DNA of 25,285 bases from Phellopilus nigrolimitatus. Lineage: Eukaryota; Basidiomycota; Agaricomycetes; Hymenochaetales; Hymenochaetaceae. Shown piece after piece: positions 1 to 11,609 of this stretch (position 1 is the stretch's first letter; every line of letters begins with the position of its first letter). A program made the position numbers and the translations under genes. The notes under the pieces are model-generated. The model had not been told where the DNA came from. It worked only from the letters and a program-made list of their open reading frames with translations, and did no database searches. The DNA lies in contig JAJOHG010000367.1 in NCBI GenBank assembly GCA_021029095.1, positions 1 through 25,285 of the forward strand. Reading direction: 5' to 3'.

Positions 1-1104
1 ACGTTACTTTTTATAGTGTTTGCTGCGTTTGTACTAAATTGTAGCGCAAATTGCACGTCTTCTGACGGACTCGCAATGAGTATGTAGACGGCAGGAATCG
101 CTGATAAACTTACATGTAAATGTTTCGACGTTCCTACGTTTCATGGAGATTCCACGCGCCTCGACCGAATTCCGACCCGAAAAATTAGACGAATCAAGGG
201 CGGGAGAAAGATAGAAAACGATTGAAAAGGCCGAGAACCTGGGACGGGCCTGCGGCCTTTATCTTTTTTTTCTCCCACATCAGCCTTATTATTTATATCG
301 GTGCTGGGGAAGTTTGACTGCGTCATGAGTAGGATCTAGTTTCTTCGCAGGTTTCAAATTCTTTTCAAAAGAAAAAACAATGTTTCTTTTGTTAGTCCTC
401 ACGTGCAAACGTACTTTACTTAAGCGCTTCACTTCAAGTCGGGCGTGCCTAATCGAACTCACAGTCAAGACAAATGTATGTACACTGGTCGTCAAGCAGG
501 CAGCAGGCCTGTTAGCCGGAATCATTCGCGGATGTCCGCAGTTACATGTACAGGCTGTACTTACTGGAGCTGCGGGGACTCAAAAGACATTACTATGGCT
601 TAATACGTGTTGAAATGCTTCTACCTTCCTAGACAGCCGGGTCACAAAACTATGCGACCGCGTAGACTGAAGATGCCTTCCGTACCGGATTGGTATGATG
701 TGCTACTTCTCATTCCATGTGCTACATTTCCAAGCTCGCTGGCGTGTGCAGCGAGCAGTCGTGCATTGCAGCCGACTATCAGTTTGAAAGAGCCTTTATC
801 GCGGAAGCTCGAGCAAGGGTGAGACCACGTTTGCCGAATTGCATTCAACTTTTACAGCAGTTCACAAGTCCCACCCGGGTTGCCCCTTTTAAGCATTGTT
901 TTTCAAATCGGCAGTATTTTGCTCTGGTACGACGATAATTGTACAAGTTACATGTCCCTCGCACACTTCTGAGTAGTAACCGGTAATCAGGTACTACTTC
1001 AACGCCTAAATTTTGATTTCAGAGTTTGTGGTCAAGAATATGTGCTGATGTTCAAGAAAAAAGAAAGAAAGAAAAACACCTATAGCTGGTGAATCACCAA
1101 TGAA
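1..1104. other. Intergenic, no gene recognised
   Basis: No convincing coding region is visible; the short open frames on both strands lack start context, splice structure and recognisable motifs. From about 979 onward the sequence resembles the 3' flank of P450 gene D (about 20706-20807 on the same strand): both carry a purine-rich AAGAAAAAA stretch and a related run up to the stop codon. This part is therefore probably the 3' UTR and downstream DNA that was duplicated together with gene A. The first ~970 bases are unexplained. Confidence 0.5.
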
Positions 1105-3421
1105 TCACACGTGTGCATCTTCCTTGATCAATTGCGCATGCTTTGCGCTGCGCGGCGTAATGGAGCAGCTGAAAGGTTTCGGCGTGCTGTAGATGATTTT
1201 AAAGGTGTATATCAGAAGAGCAAGAAGAAAGCAATGCTGAGGTATGTCTCACGTAATCATCCCAGACTCGAACGCGAGGTCTGGAGGAACATCTTTCCCG
1301 CTGTCGGGATCTCTAACGGGTCGGATGTCGAAAGCAGCGAGCACGTTGACCATGGTCAACCAGACTACTGTGTCGGCGAAGTTGCGGCCCGGGCATACTC
1401 TACTCGACATTCAATCTCAAGTCATGAATGATGCATATGGATGCGCTGTAATCACCTCCTGCCGAAGCCAAAGACGATGGCGCTAGGATCCGAGCTAGCA
1501 TTTGCGTGCTCTTCCGATGTTGCATCATCCGGGTTTAAAGCCGATTTGTTGTTAGGTACGCCGCAAGCATGCCTTTCTGGGTCGAACACATCAGGATTGG
1601 GAAAGAATTCTTCATCCCTCATCATTTGCCTGTAAATTTATTTCGGTGCTCCTCTCAGCATAAGCACGTCACGCGTCACGAGAAATAGCCGAAGTACCAT
1701 ATATTTGCTAGAATCATTGAGCCACTGGGTATCGACCAATCACGATAAGTATCGTTTTCCGTAGACAAGTGCGGTAGACCTGACAATAAGAATCAGAGGA
1801 ACTCTTTACATATAAAGCAGATCTGAAATCACCTAGAGGAGCGGGAGGGTTGATTCTGTAGTAAACATATGAGCTGTCGAGGGTCTTGTGAGATTACAAT
1901 TACAGCGCACCTATATACCTCCTTCAATATGCAATCAACGTACGGAAGACTTGGTCGATCGTCGAACGTTGGTAAGCGGTCTGCTCCAACGACCCTATCA
2001 ATCTCTTCTTGCGCACGCGTAGCGACGCGAGGATGGAGAGTCATCAGGAGGAAAAATGTGGAAATAACGGTCTTTGTCTTGTAGCAGAAAGATCTGAAGT
2101 AAGTTAATGTGTCACTTTAAAACACCAGCATATGCATACTGTATCATTTCCAGCTGACGAGACAATAGTTTCAGACAACCATTTAACGACAACCATATAC
2201 AATAGCTTACTGCTGTAGATAATAGCCCCAACAATCTTAATATCTTCTTCATATTCGCTATTAGCAACCCCGGTTTCTTCGTAGTCGTCCAAAAAAGACG
2301 AAATGAGACACGGGATGTCTTTCCCTTCTGCCTACCAAAAGTTGACGTCGCATCAGTCGTTTCAACAGATAGTATTTCCCCAGCCCGTCTCACATACTCT
2401 ATTATCTTTGACCACATTATATGGCTTGTTGTGTACCTCCTCCGTTAACTTGCGTGTTTCCAGAGCAAGCCGCTTCAGTCCCATACCAGGCATCCATGCT
2501 GGCACATGGCGCACTACCCAATGATAAATAGGATTTCCTGAGCATAAGAGACAAAGAAAGAAAGTTACGTTCGGCACATACAGAAGGGAAGCACGTCAAG
2601 CAAAGTAGAGCCCAAATCTCCTGAGTTTATTACCAGGCTATTGGCGTGCTCAACGAGCTCAACGAGTGGATCGTCTTCAGAGCGTACCCGGTGACCATAT
2701 GTTGCTAGTAAAGTTATCCCGGCGACGAGTCTATTGAAGAAAGAACTCATCTTAGCAACTGATCCATGAGCTATTTCTAACCACTGTAGCACTGCTCACC
2801 CCTGGATGTCGTCTCTAAATTTATGAGGCCTAACCAGCAGATGATGGAGAAACCTGTGGACCTCGGCCTCTTGTAACGACCTAAAGGACGATATGGTCTG
2901 GGAGCTGAAATACTTCTGCATCATTCGCCGCTGGTTCCGCAGACGTACGCCGTACGGAAGGAAGGGTGTGCCCGCAGCCCAACCCATGCTGCGTCTTTTA
3001 TGAGCAAGAGCGATGCGATATTCTTGCCTGAAAGAAAGCTCACAGTTCGAGCACAGGCATCCAGGGCCTTCCGGAAAAGACTAAACTTTTCTTGTCCAGG
3101 AGATCGCGCGCAGCAGCAAAGGAGTTGACGATGATCAGCGTGTGGCCGAGCACGTATGCAGATATCACGTCTCCTGAAAACAGAAAGAAAGCTGCTCGTC
3201 AAACATGCAATGAATCGCGCTGAGGAGGAGTCCGCACCATACGATCTTCCCCATTTTGCGTACGTCTCCCATGAGTAATCGCGTGGGAGCTTTCTTGCGT
3301 GCCCTATGATAGGATCTGCTGGTGGACTAGGAGGCAGGCGGCCAGATCGTGCATTCAGACTCCTTCTCAGAGCAATTATGAGCGCAAGAGCAGCGAATAA
3401 CGATACGACAGAGAGCAGCAT
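1105..3421 (-). CDS. Cytochrome P450 monooxygenase, copy A (13 exons)
   Basis: Predicted ER-anchored, heme-thiolate monooxygenase; substrate unknown. Exons (minus strand, 5' to 3'): 3421-3238, 3173-3044, 2988-2800, 2730-2582, 2513-2398, 2331-2211, 2153-2140, 2077-1911, 1855-1833, 1779-1698, 1629-1456, 1399-1253, 1186-1105. All introns are GT-AG and the joined frame is 1578 nt, 525 aa, with no stop. Visible landmarks: hydrophobic N-terminal anchor; hinge [16 protein letters not shown]-helix TGNDT (297-301), where the sister copies have Ala first; K-helix ExxR at E354-R357; FDPERH; heme loop FGFGRRVCPGR with Cys452 as the axial ligand. An upstream in-frame GTG extends the frame to 3457, but the ATG at 3421 aligns with the starts of the other copies. 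It is a close paralogue of B and D and more distant from C. It is divergently oriented from the OSBP gene. The family-level call is secure; subfamily and function are not. Confidence 0.9.
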
Positions 3422-4328
3422 TAAGAAAAAATCGGAGAGCGCGACGCGAGTATTCACGAGAGGGAGGCCGCAGGTTACCCTTGTAAGTTTTGAATCATTT
3501 GTGTTGGAGCTTTTGTCGGAGATAATCGACTAAAAGATAGGTTACTCAATGAAAGACCAGGTGGCCTTTTGAAGATTTATATAGATTCGTTGAAGGAACT
3601 CGTGCTGCAATTGATTCCTAGTCTTCGCGCCCATCCCAGAACACTATGGGCGTATCATAAGGGTCGAGGGCACCATGATATCAATTGAGAATCTTGCACA
3701 TCAGTGAATGTAATAAGGGGTCGAGCATGCGTTATACATACCATATATAATAGGCCTTCAAGCTTCAAGGCCATTTGGAACGGAATCTTGCTTCAGAAGT
3801 GTACTCACAGCTTTCTAGGGTTGTGTTGAGAAGCACATTGAATTCATCTAGTTAAGGCAAGGAAGCAGCGGGTGCCGAAGAATACTGGTGATCGCAAGTA
3901 CCACGGCCGAGGTGTACACAGTTATGCGCTGTGCAGGCCAAGTGCTGCGCACCGCAGAAACGAAGACAAGGAGAAATTGAGATGAAATGAAAGGGAAGTC
4001 GAACAAGCCTCAAGGACATTGGCTACATTGGACAAGGACCTGATTGGACAGAAATTCGGAGCTGTGTCGGCGGCTCGAGTAACTTGTGTCGCCAAGGACT
4101 TCGCATGTGCGTCGCGTCGTACATAATAAAATCAGGCTCCTTCGGACGCATCCACAAACGTGCAGCACGCATCCACGACAACGGCCGTTCATACTTGCTT
4201 GACGACGTCCACGACTCGCCGTCTCCAATCTCCTAAACTTCTGGTCACACACTCAAGGTACCTGCTCACATCAGCAGCTCGACTCAGCGAAGTACCGCGA
4301 TAGTAAATTGAAGCTAAATTGAAGCAGC
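3422..4328. promoter_or_regulatory. Divergent intergenic region between P450 A and OSBP gene
   Basis: About 900 bp separate two divergently oriented starts, so this stretch should hold both promoters. The side next to gene A is AT-rich; the last ~300 bp before 4329 are more GC-rich and probably contain the OSBP 5' UTR. Unlike genes B and C, gene A has no recognisable copy of the OSBP-3'-end spacer upstream. No other gene is seen. Confidence 0.5.
3576..3583 (-). promoter_or_regulatory. Possible TATA box of P450 A
   Basis: TATATAAA on the minus strand, about 155 bp upstream of the chosen ATG. This is farther than the 75-85 bp seen in the other three P450 genes, so either the 5' UTR is longer or this is coincidental AT-rich sequence. 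Confidence 0.35.
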
Positions 4329-6459
4329 ATGGCGCCGAAGGACAAAGACGTCACACCCACGCCCACGCTGACCGTGCACGATGCTGATGTCAACAGGAGT
4401 TCCGTCGCAGAGGAGGAGGCGCACGGCGACGCAGAAGAGGACCTGGAGGTGGAGGCAGAGGCGGTCGCCGTGCCCGACACTGGGGATGCAGGCGAAGGTG
4501 GGAAGCTCAAGATGATCGTTCAGCTGCTCAAGCGTTGTCTCGGTGTGAAGGACCTCGCAGCCATGTGCGTACGAGCCCTTGTCTTTGGCTTGTAATTTCA
4601 CGACCGAACGAGATCACTGACGTGTTGCTTTCCTACGTGCTTTCTTCTACTGTACTCTTTTATTGGAACCGCGTTTAACTATGACGGCGACAACACACGT
4701 CGATATTGACGGGTCTGCTGTGTTGAACGCAAAGGCGGCTCTCTCTCCCCGCATCATTGCTCGAGCCGATACCTAACCTGGAATACTGGCATTATCTCGA
4801 TCGACCAGACCTATTCGTTTCGTGAGTTCACCCTGCAAGATAATAAACACGAACTTTGCTTATATTGGGTCCTATTAGCATTAATGACTCTGAGGATCCT
4901 TTTGAGCGTATGCTAGCTGTTATCAGATTTACTTTCACGAAAGATCTCAAGTTCATCGTAAGCCCCCCTTAGTCGTATTTCTTTCTTACGAATACATTGC
5001 TGATCGAGTTTTTTCAGCGAGGCAAGGTCGTCAAGCCCTACAACTCCGTCCTCGGCGAACATTTCCGCGCGCATTGGGACGTCCTCCCCGTAGAGTACTC
5101 GGCCGACCCCTTACAGGCCCCTATCCACCGCCAACACATTACCTCGCCTCCTCCCTCGGTCCTCGGGAAAACCTCAAAAGGCGAGAGCGTTCTCTCCTTC
5201 CGCTCAGGAACGAGCGCAAAGCGGGCCTCGTCGATCTTCGACTTCGCCGCGGCACGCGTGACACCTTTGCCCAAGTCCGCCGGGCCCGCGTCTCCGGAGC
5301 AGACACCGACAAACGGCGCTGCGGACGCGGTCGAGTCGAATCTCGCCGCGCAGGTTTCGAGCCTCAGCCTTGGTGCCGCGTCCGGGTCGTTCGAGAGCGG
5401 CGGGGCCGTTTCAGGCCCAGAAGATGCCGCGGAGGAGTGCGTGCGTGTTGCATTCCTCACCGAGCAGGTCTCGCACCACCCGCCAGTCAGTGCGTACCAC
5501 GCCGCGTGTCCCGCGCGCGGCGTCGCGCTGACAGGTGTCGACCAGATCAGCGCGCGCGTATCGGGTACGAGCGTGCGCGTCTCGCCCGGCTCACAGAACC
5601 GGGGAATCTTCGTGCAGCTCACGGCTGGGCCGGGCGAGGGAGAGAAGTACCAGATTACGCACCCTATCGCAATGGTGAACGGCATGCTGCGTGGCAGCTT
5701 TTACGTCACCGTGGGCGAGTCAACGATCATCACGTGTTCTGGATTGCGGACAGGCGAGGCGGGTGGAGAGGGGAGTGAGCGGCTGCGGGCGATCATTGAG
5801 TACAAGGAGGAGGTGGGAACATCATTGATGATACATTTATATAACATCAGTCCAATTTTCTGACTTTTATGCAGCCCTGGATTGGCGGACCCAGGTTCGC
5901 GGTCGAAGGCGTCGTGCACACATACCGCGAGGGCGAGCATGCACACGAGGAGTGGACGAAGGTCAAGCATGTCCCGCGGAGCGCGGCGGTTGCCTTCTTC
6001 GACGGCTCATGGCGCGGGCGTGTGCGCTGGCGGCGCGCCGACGCCCCACCCGCGCCCGCAGAAGAGCAGGCGCTTCTGCTTGATCTCACGCCGCTGCAGA
6101 TCGTCCCAAAGCGCGTGCGCCCGCTCGCGCGCCAGCACGCGTACGAGAGCCGGCGGCTGTGGGAGAGCGTGACGAGCAATCTGCTCACGAAGGAGTACGG
6201 CGAGGCGACGCGCAATAAGCAAGCGATCGAGCAGCGCCAGCGCGATAAGGCGGCGGAGCGGAAGCGAAAGGGCGAGGAGTGCGTACTTTTTCTGCTTTCT
6301 TTTTCCTCGAGTCTACGAATTTATTTATTTTATCCTTAACAACCCAGATTCATGCCTGTGTTCTTCGAGAGAGACATAGAGTCGGGCATGCCGAAACTTA
6401 CGCCAGAAGGCGTGAAGGCACTGGAAGAGGAACTTAAGACGACAGACGGAGAATCATAA
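4329..6459 (+). CDS. Oxysterol-binding protein-related (Osh/ORP) lipid-transfer protein
   Basis: Short-type Osh protein: it carries the OSBP-related lipid-binding domain without a visible PH domain or ankyrin repeats. Family members exchange sterol or phosphatidylserine against PI4P at membrane contact sites. Exons: 4329-4564, 4735-4821, 4879-4957, 5018-5812, 5875-6278, 6348-6459; GT-AG introns, 1713 nt, 570 aa. Motifs: an acidic N-terminus; LSLPASLLEPIPNLEYW just after intron 1; KPYNSVLGE at about 140-148; the family signature EQVSHHPPVSAY near 283-294, with the two histidines that contact PI4P phosphate in characterised members at about 287-288; and the basic C-terminal helix ending in the FMPVFFERD region. 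A Ser/Ala/Pro-rich insertion of roughly 90 residues (about 185-275) lies between the KPYN motif and the signature and is probably a disordered loop. The ATG has good context (GCAGCATGG). The gene is GC-rich, unlike the neighbouring P450 genes. Its last exon was copied to 12.1 kb. Confidence 0.93.
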
Positions 6460-7470
6460 TTGACGGGATCATTTTCATCTTTCTCGGACTGTCCTTAGCT
6501 TTCGGGCTCCATCTTGCATCACGAAATCAAACATACATATACCACAACACACGTTATTCTGCTCTTCATTTCTCTCTTTCGTTTCATCCGCGGTGTACAT
6601 TTAGTTAGCTTGGTTGCGAAAGAGGAGAAGCGGGCTGCGGCTATTTCTTTCCTTACTTAGCTGTTCTTAGATTAGAAATGCATCCTATTCTTCCTCGAAA
6701 TCCTCGGCTTTTTCCGAGTGCCTGTTTTCTTCCCGGCGAGCCACTTTGTCTTTGCGAGTTTTCCTCGTCATCGTTCTGCCCCCCGAGTTCGCAACGTGCT
6801 TATTATAGCTCCTGTGACGGACATGCATCGCAGTGACAGAACCTAGCTAACCGCAAGCCACTCGACAGAACTTACAGCACTAGCCTACTGCCTACCTTTA
6901 GTCCTTGCCAGCGCTCGCTATGCCTGCCCTTCAAGTACTTCAACCTTATCTCTGACACTGGCCCTATATTCTCCGTCTTTGTTGGTCAAGCGCTCCCGAT
7001 CCCTTCAGGAACAAATGGACGTGAAGGAAAGCAGGCCCCATGTAGTCTGGAGATGTAATGGTAGTATTACGTTCTTGGATACTCGATGATCATTTACGGT
7101 ACCTGCGTTCGCTGTTGTATGCGATTCTGGGACAAGAAATGACTTTTCTACGCTTACTAGTCGAGTCATAAGCGTCCTCGGTCGGATGAATCGCCGGCGT
7201 TCTTGCACCTGCTCAAAAAGTTCGTTCCTCAAATTCTTACACTATCTACTCGGTACGTAATTCCGACGATCAAAGAGAGTCGATTTGCCATAAATGATTT
7301 TCGGGACATCTTCCGGCCGCGCTCAACCCGCAATCTTTGTCGTATATCGGTCAGCCATGTGAGTCCTTCGCCGTTATCATTTAAACTTCGTATTTGCGTT
7401 GACTGTAAATGAATGTAGTGCATTGATTTTCCGCGAGCTTTCCCGGCTTCGGCACTATGCACCGGCAGGA
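6336..7470 (+). repeat. Duplicated block, original copy: OSBP last exon plus downstream spacer
   Basis: This stretch recurs at about 12103-13170 in the same orientation. It runs from the end of the last OSBP intron through exon 6, the 3' UTR and the spacer toward the P450. The second copy lacks about 100 bp of the 3' UTR (around 6495-6590 here) and has point changes and small indels. Both copies sit just upstream of a P450 gene, so the duplicated unit probably included the P450 itself. Confidence 0.88.
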
Positions 7471-7743
7471 CCTAGGTTATGCATGATCTTCAAGATGTCC
7501 CTCCAACGGAGCTGAATTGTGTCTTGGAGTGCCAGCGGTGTCCATAATGTTTCGTATTTCTCAAATTTCGTGGTACATCAAGGAACAACAGCAATTGAAG
7601 TATTCGGTCATACGTCGTGCCTGCTTGACCGAACCTTTAGCCCTTGTGACGTCTAGTTCACTATATAAGCAAAGGAATGTAGCTTGGTGCATCACCATCT
7701 GCCAGCTCATTCATTATCCACCTCCTCTCGAGGGCTGGTCTAC
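6460..7743. other. OSBP 3' UTR and P450 C upstream region
   Basis: Nearly 1.3 kb without a supported gene. About 6960-7400 has a short, partly coding-looking stretch: one frame reads LISDTGPIFSVFVGQALPIPSG, with an equivalent LISDAFPMVSFFVGRALPNPSG in the second copy near 12640. Both frames soon hit stops or lose register, so a relic of an older gene or conserved non-coding DNA is as likely as a real exon. The last ~100 bp hold the P450 C core promoter. Confidence 0.45.
7662..7669 (+). promoter_or_regulatory. TATA box of P450 C
   Basis: TATATAAG about 75 bp before the ATG at 7744. The spacing matches TATAAAA at equivalent distances upstream of genes B and D. Confidence 0.6.
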
Positions 7744-10109
7744 ATGTTACTTTCTGTCGCCCCCTTCTTCGCTGGTCTCGCTCTCTTCGTCGTTCTCAGA
7801 AAGATCTGCAGAACCAATGAACGCATCGGTCACTTGCCACCCGGACCACCGGCAGATTTCATCATAGGCCACGCACGCAAACTCCCGCAAGAGTCCGCTT
7901 GGAAGACATACGCGGACTGGGGCAAAATCTACGGTGCGTCCAGCATCAGCATGAGCTACATCATAGTACACCTTCCGACACGAATAATAATAATAATAAT
8001 AATAGGAGATGTGATGTCCGCCTACGCTTTCGGGACCACGTTGATCGTCCTTAACTCCGTTGCCTCCGCACACGATATCCTAGTCCGCAGAAGCACTACA
8101 TTCTCTGATAGGCCCTGGCTGCCTGTGTTCGAAATGTACGCCCTCTATCCATTCGGCCATCCAGGCCTTTCAGATGCGCAATTCTACATGACAGGATGGG
8201 ATGGGGAATTACCATCCCCTTCCTTCCGTACGGCACGCGTCTGCGGAAGCAGCGACGTATGATGCAGAGACACTTCAATCCGCAGGCGATCACGTCTTTT
8301 CGAGCGCTGCAGGAGGCCGAGGTTCGCAAGTTCCTCGGTCACTTGCTGGCAAGGCCAGCGAATTTTCTCGACGACATTCATGGGTGAGCAAGCATCCGTT
8401 GTCGGGTGAGAAAAGCGGCTTTACACTGATGACGACTTTCGTGCAGACTGATTACTAGGATCATTCTTCTGATCGCATATGGCCACAAGGTCACGTCGGA
8501 AGAAGACCCACTCATCGAGCTAGTTGAACGATCTTCCAGAATGTCGATTAGCGCGGGGAGTCCAGGAACAACGATAATAGATATATTTCCTTTTCGTACG
8601 TGACTAATACCACTTTCTTACCTGTTGCTGACTGGCGACACTATTCAGTGCGCCATATGCCTGCCTGGCTGCCTGGTATGCAAGTGAAAAGACACGCTCA
8701 GAAAGCGCGCAAGCTTAATGATGAGGCATTGAACGTACCATATGACGAAGTCAAAGCGAGAAAAGTGCGTCAATGATATCTTACGCATTTTTGTCTCAGA
8801 TTATGAGCCCGGACTAATGCGGCTCCATCGCTCGTCTCCCTCCGCCTCTTTAAAAAAGGCTAAAGGAGAGCAAGATCCATGTTTGATCTCGTGCCTTCTA
8901 GATGAGTACGGAGAAGCCGGTGTTCTAGAGAGTGAACATGAAGAAGACATGAAGGCTGTCGGATTTACTGTTTATGTCGGTACGTTATCTCCAGACGTCT
9001 TAGGGAGGCATAATTGAAATATTCTGCCTCATTCAGCGGGAAACGATTCTGTAGGTTCTCTTACTGTCCCTTGTAATCTTATTGAACAAATTTTCGCTAC
9101 TACGTTGTCGTTAATAGACAAAGACCGTTATTTCTACTTTTTTCATGATGATGGCCCTACATCCTGGGGTCATCAAGCAGGCGCACGAAGAGATAGACAG
9201 AATCGTCGGGACAAGTCGCCTACCCACATTTGACGACCGGCCAGATCTACTCTACGTCGAGTGTATATTGAAAGAGCTATACAGGTCCGTGTAGAATCGT
9301 TCTCGCACGACACCGTTGATAGCTCATATCTTTTCATTAGAATCAATCCTCCTGGTCCTCTAGGTGGTTTTTGCTTTATTTATCGAATAAACTGCACTTA
9401 TCTCTGAGCCATGTTCCTCTCTGATCTGTTGCATCATAAGGTGTGCCGCACACGTCCACGAAGTCAGATACGTACCGCGGGTGGATGATTCCAAGTGGAT
9501 CTACAATCTTAACAAACATATGGTGAGGCTTGACATTTTGCATCTCGTGGGATGCGCTCATTTTTCTGTGGTTTCGAAAGGCAAATGATGAGGGACGAAC
9601 AATTCTTTTCCGAACCCGATGTCTTCAACCCTGCTAGGCACGTAGATACAAGTCCGAGAAATGGTAGTCTCGTGCACAACGGTGAGACCCCGGACGAATA
9701 CTCAAGCGCGAATGGCGACGACCCCGGCGCCATCGTCTTCGGTTTTGGCAGAAGGTGACCTTCTGTGCCGGGTCGAAATGAATCGAACTCATTAATCATG
9801 GTTTGGACTTTTATTAGATCGTGTCCAGGCCGACATTTCGCAGACAGCATAATTTGGTTGACCATAGTAAATGTGCTTGCGACTTTCGACATCCGGCCAT
9901 ACAAGGACCCCGTCAGCGGAGAGGACGTTCCTCCCGAATTCGCATTTGAGACTGGAATCCTTACGTGAGAAGCCATACGTCGATCTTTTCTTTTTTCAAT
10001 TCTCATATATGCCCCTCAAATCATCTGTAGGCCCCCGAAAGCCTTTAAATGCGCGATTGTCCCGCGGAGCACAAAGCATGCACAGGTGGTTAAAGGAATG
10101 CATGTTTGA
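7744..10109 (+). CDS. Cytochrome P450 monooxygenase, copy C (diverged paralogue, 13 exons)
   Basis: Predicted ER-anchored heme-thiolate monooxygenase of unknown substrate. Exons: 7744-7933, 8006-8135, 8195-8383, 8447-8595, 8649-8764, 8859-8979, 9037-9050, 9118-9284, 9341-9363, 9441-9522, 9581-9754, 9818-9964, 10031-10109; all GT-AG, 1581 nt, 526 aa, no internal stop. Landmarks: N-terminal anchor from MLLSVAPFFAGLALF; canonical hinge LPPGPPADFIIGHAR; I-helix AGNDS (299-303), with Ser replacing the usual Thr; ExxR at E356-R359; FNPARH; heme loop FGFGRRSCPGR with Cys454. Intron positions and phases match A, B and D exactly, so the four share one ancestral structure, but C is the most divergent in sequence. 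Intron 1 ends in an (AAT)n run that supplies the splice acceptor. The acceptor before exon 6 (AAAAAG, 8853-8858) is the least certain boundary. The start is the ATG aligning with B and D; an in-frame upstream ATG at 7684 would add 20 residues. Confidence 0.9.
7982..8004 (+). repeat. (AAT)n microsatellite at an intron 3' end
   Basis: Seven AAT units fill the end of intron 1 of P450 C and run straight into the acceptor AATAG. The introns of A, B and D at this site have a pyrimidine-rich TTTTCAG acceptor instead. Confidence 0.9.
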
Positions 10110-10341
10110 TCCAGGCCCATATTTCTTCTGGATAGCTTCCTTCCTCGGGAAGAAATGCTCGTGATAAAACGATGACTCACTCTGGTACTTAGCTGTTTTG
10201 TTGACGGTAGACACAAGAGCACATTCGCATCTTTTCATGACGTAGCAAACGTTGAATGATCGACGCATCGCGTTGGCTCCCTCGCGTTGATCACGAGGCT
10301 CAGCGATACGCGCACGTGCGCAATTTTTGGCTTACAAACTA
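10110..10341. other. P450 C 3' flank
   Basis: Expected to contain the 3' UTR of P450 C. No gene, repeat or clear polyadenylation signal is recognised before the left end of the MITE. Confidence 0.4.
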
Positions 10342-10937
10342 CAGTGCATTAAGCCATAAAGCATCAACTGGCTGGGGCCGGAAATTTGCGAATTTCGGAT
10401 TTCTTTTTTAGTTTCGCTAATAGAAGTAAGCAAAATACGCAATTTCTCGCGATTTCCCGATTTTTTAATATTGTTTCAAATTTTTCTGGGAAAAAAATTA
10501 AATTAAATTAAATTAAATAATAAATAATAGCAAATCACGTATTATATCTTTCTGTCTAGGAGTCCGCAACTTTACCCTGGAATATCTCTACTCTCCCATG
10601 CTGAAATGTGCAAGAAGAAATGTTAGATACTGACCGGCTAATGCGAAGTGGTCATCCGGAATGCCGGACTTTATTTAGATTTGGGCGCTTATCTTATATA
10701 ATACCCTATATTAGGCAATTTAAAACACATTTTAACTATTATTATTATTTGTTTCAAAATTTCAGTGGTCAAAAAAGTAAAAGTCACCAAATAAAAAATT
10801 TAAGATACAAGTTCTGTAGATATGCATGGCCTCTAACCAGTGCGTATAAACAGATAGGTTATAGATAATTGTGGCAAATGTAGATAGAAAAGCAATTCGG
10901 ACCTTTCCGGCTTGTTGACTTTTGCCTTAATGCACTG
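10342..10937. mobile_element. MITE-like element, Tc1/mariner type, TA target site
   Basis: Both ends begin CAGTGCATTAAG in inverted orientation, and each is bordered by TA (10340-10341 and 10938-10939), the target duplication expected of Tc1/mariner-pogo elements. Similarity between the ends continues weakly further inward (GGCCGGAAA on the left, AGCCGGAAA on the right). The ~596-bp interior is AT-rich, contains an (AAATT)n run around 10494-10516 and has no transposase frame, so this is a non-autonomous element. It lies between P450 C and the duplicated OSBP fragment. Confidence 0.7.
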
Positions 10938-11206
10938 TAGATAAATGGTTTGTAGTTTCTTCAACGCAAACAAGGAACTTTTGCATACACAGTACTTTCG
11001 CAAAACTTTGATCTCGGCTCGCGGCTAACGACACGTCGGGTACATTTGATACGAAACACGACGAGGCCCAAAGTAACGCAAGCTGATTCCGGTTGTCACT
11101 CTGTCTGATAAACTATACCGCATGTTATTCAGCAAGCGTGGGAACGAGATAATGAGGCAGAAAGTCCTTGCAAAAATTATTTGCAAAAGTTCTAAATACG
11201 GTCTAC

Positions 11207-11609
11207 TGGATCAGGATGCTCAAGGCATGTCACAAATAGGTCTGGTCTGTGGTCTGAAGCGCCAATGGGACAAACCGATCTCGTGTACAGCGTTGCAGAC
11301 TTGCAGTTCCCATTTTAGCCCATTTTTGACGGTATTGTATTTTCGACATTTCTCGTTGTATACTGGACGTGCGGCATAGGGCTCCGCACACGGATACGGC
11401 GGTATAGCCCAACTCTCTATACGGTACGGCCTGTATTCGTGACCTCAAAGGGGCCTTTTCAGCATGCAACACATTGGTAACTTTTTTTTTTTTTTTCGAA
11501 GCTAAAAGTAATAACAAAGTTAAACGAGTCCATCTTCAAAGCCAGATACTCCTATTTCTCAAGAACGAATGTGTGCACCTCGCCACCGTAATACGGATAC
11601 GGTACGACG
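11207..11609 (+). repeat. Dispersed repeat R, copy 1
   Basis: Matches 23523-23987 on the opposite strand. Shared stretches include GGATCAGGATGCTCAAGG, CTGTGGTCTGAAGCGCCAA, CAGCGTTGCAGACTTGCAG and TTCTCGTTGTATACTGGACG, separated by small indels. It has a palindromic GTGCGG/CCGCAC core and TACGG-rich tracts but no coding capacity. It is probably a non-autonomous transposon relic or solo terminal repeat; the class cannot be assigned from this window. Confidence 0.75.

Noticed and set aside
1111..1431. 106-codon plus-strand frame, repeated at 20814-21125
   Set aside because: Both are antisense to exons 12-13 of P450 A and D; they recur only because the P450 genes are paralogues.
2921..3457. 178-codon frame beginning upstream of the P450 A start
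   Set aside because: It begins with GTG and reads through introns 1 and 2, changing frame relative to the P450; the true exon 1 starts at the ATG at 3421.
5038..5685. 215-codon open frame on the minus strand
   Set aside because: It lies antisense to the long, GC-rich OSBP exon 4, which has clear family motifs; open antisense frames are expected from the codon bias.
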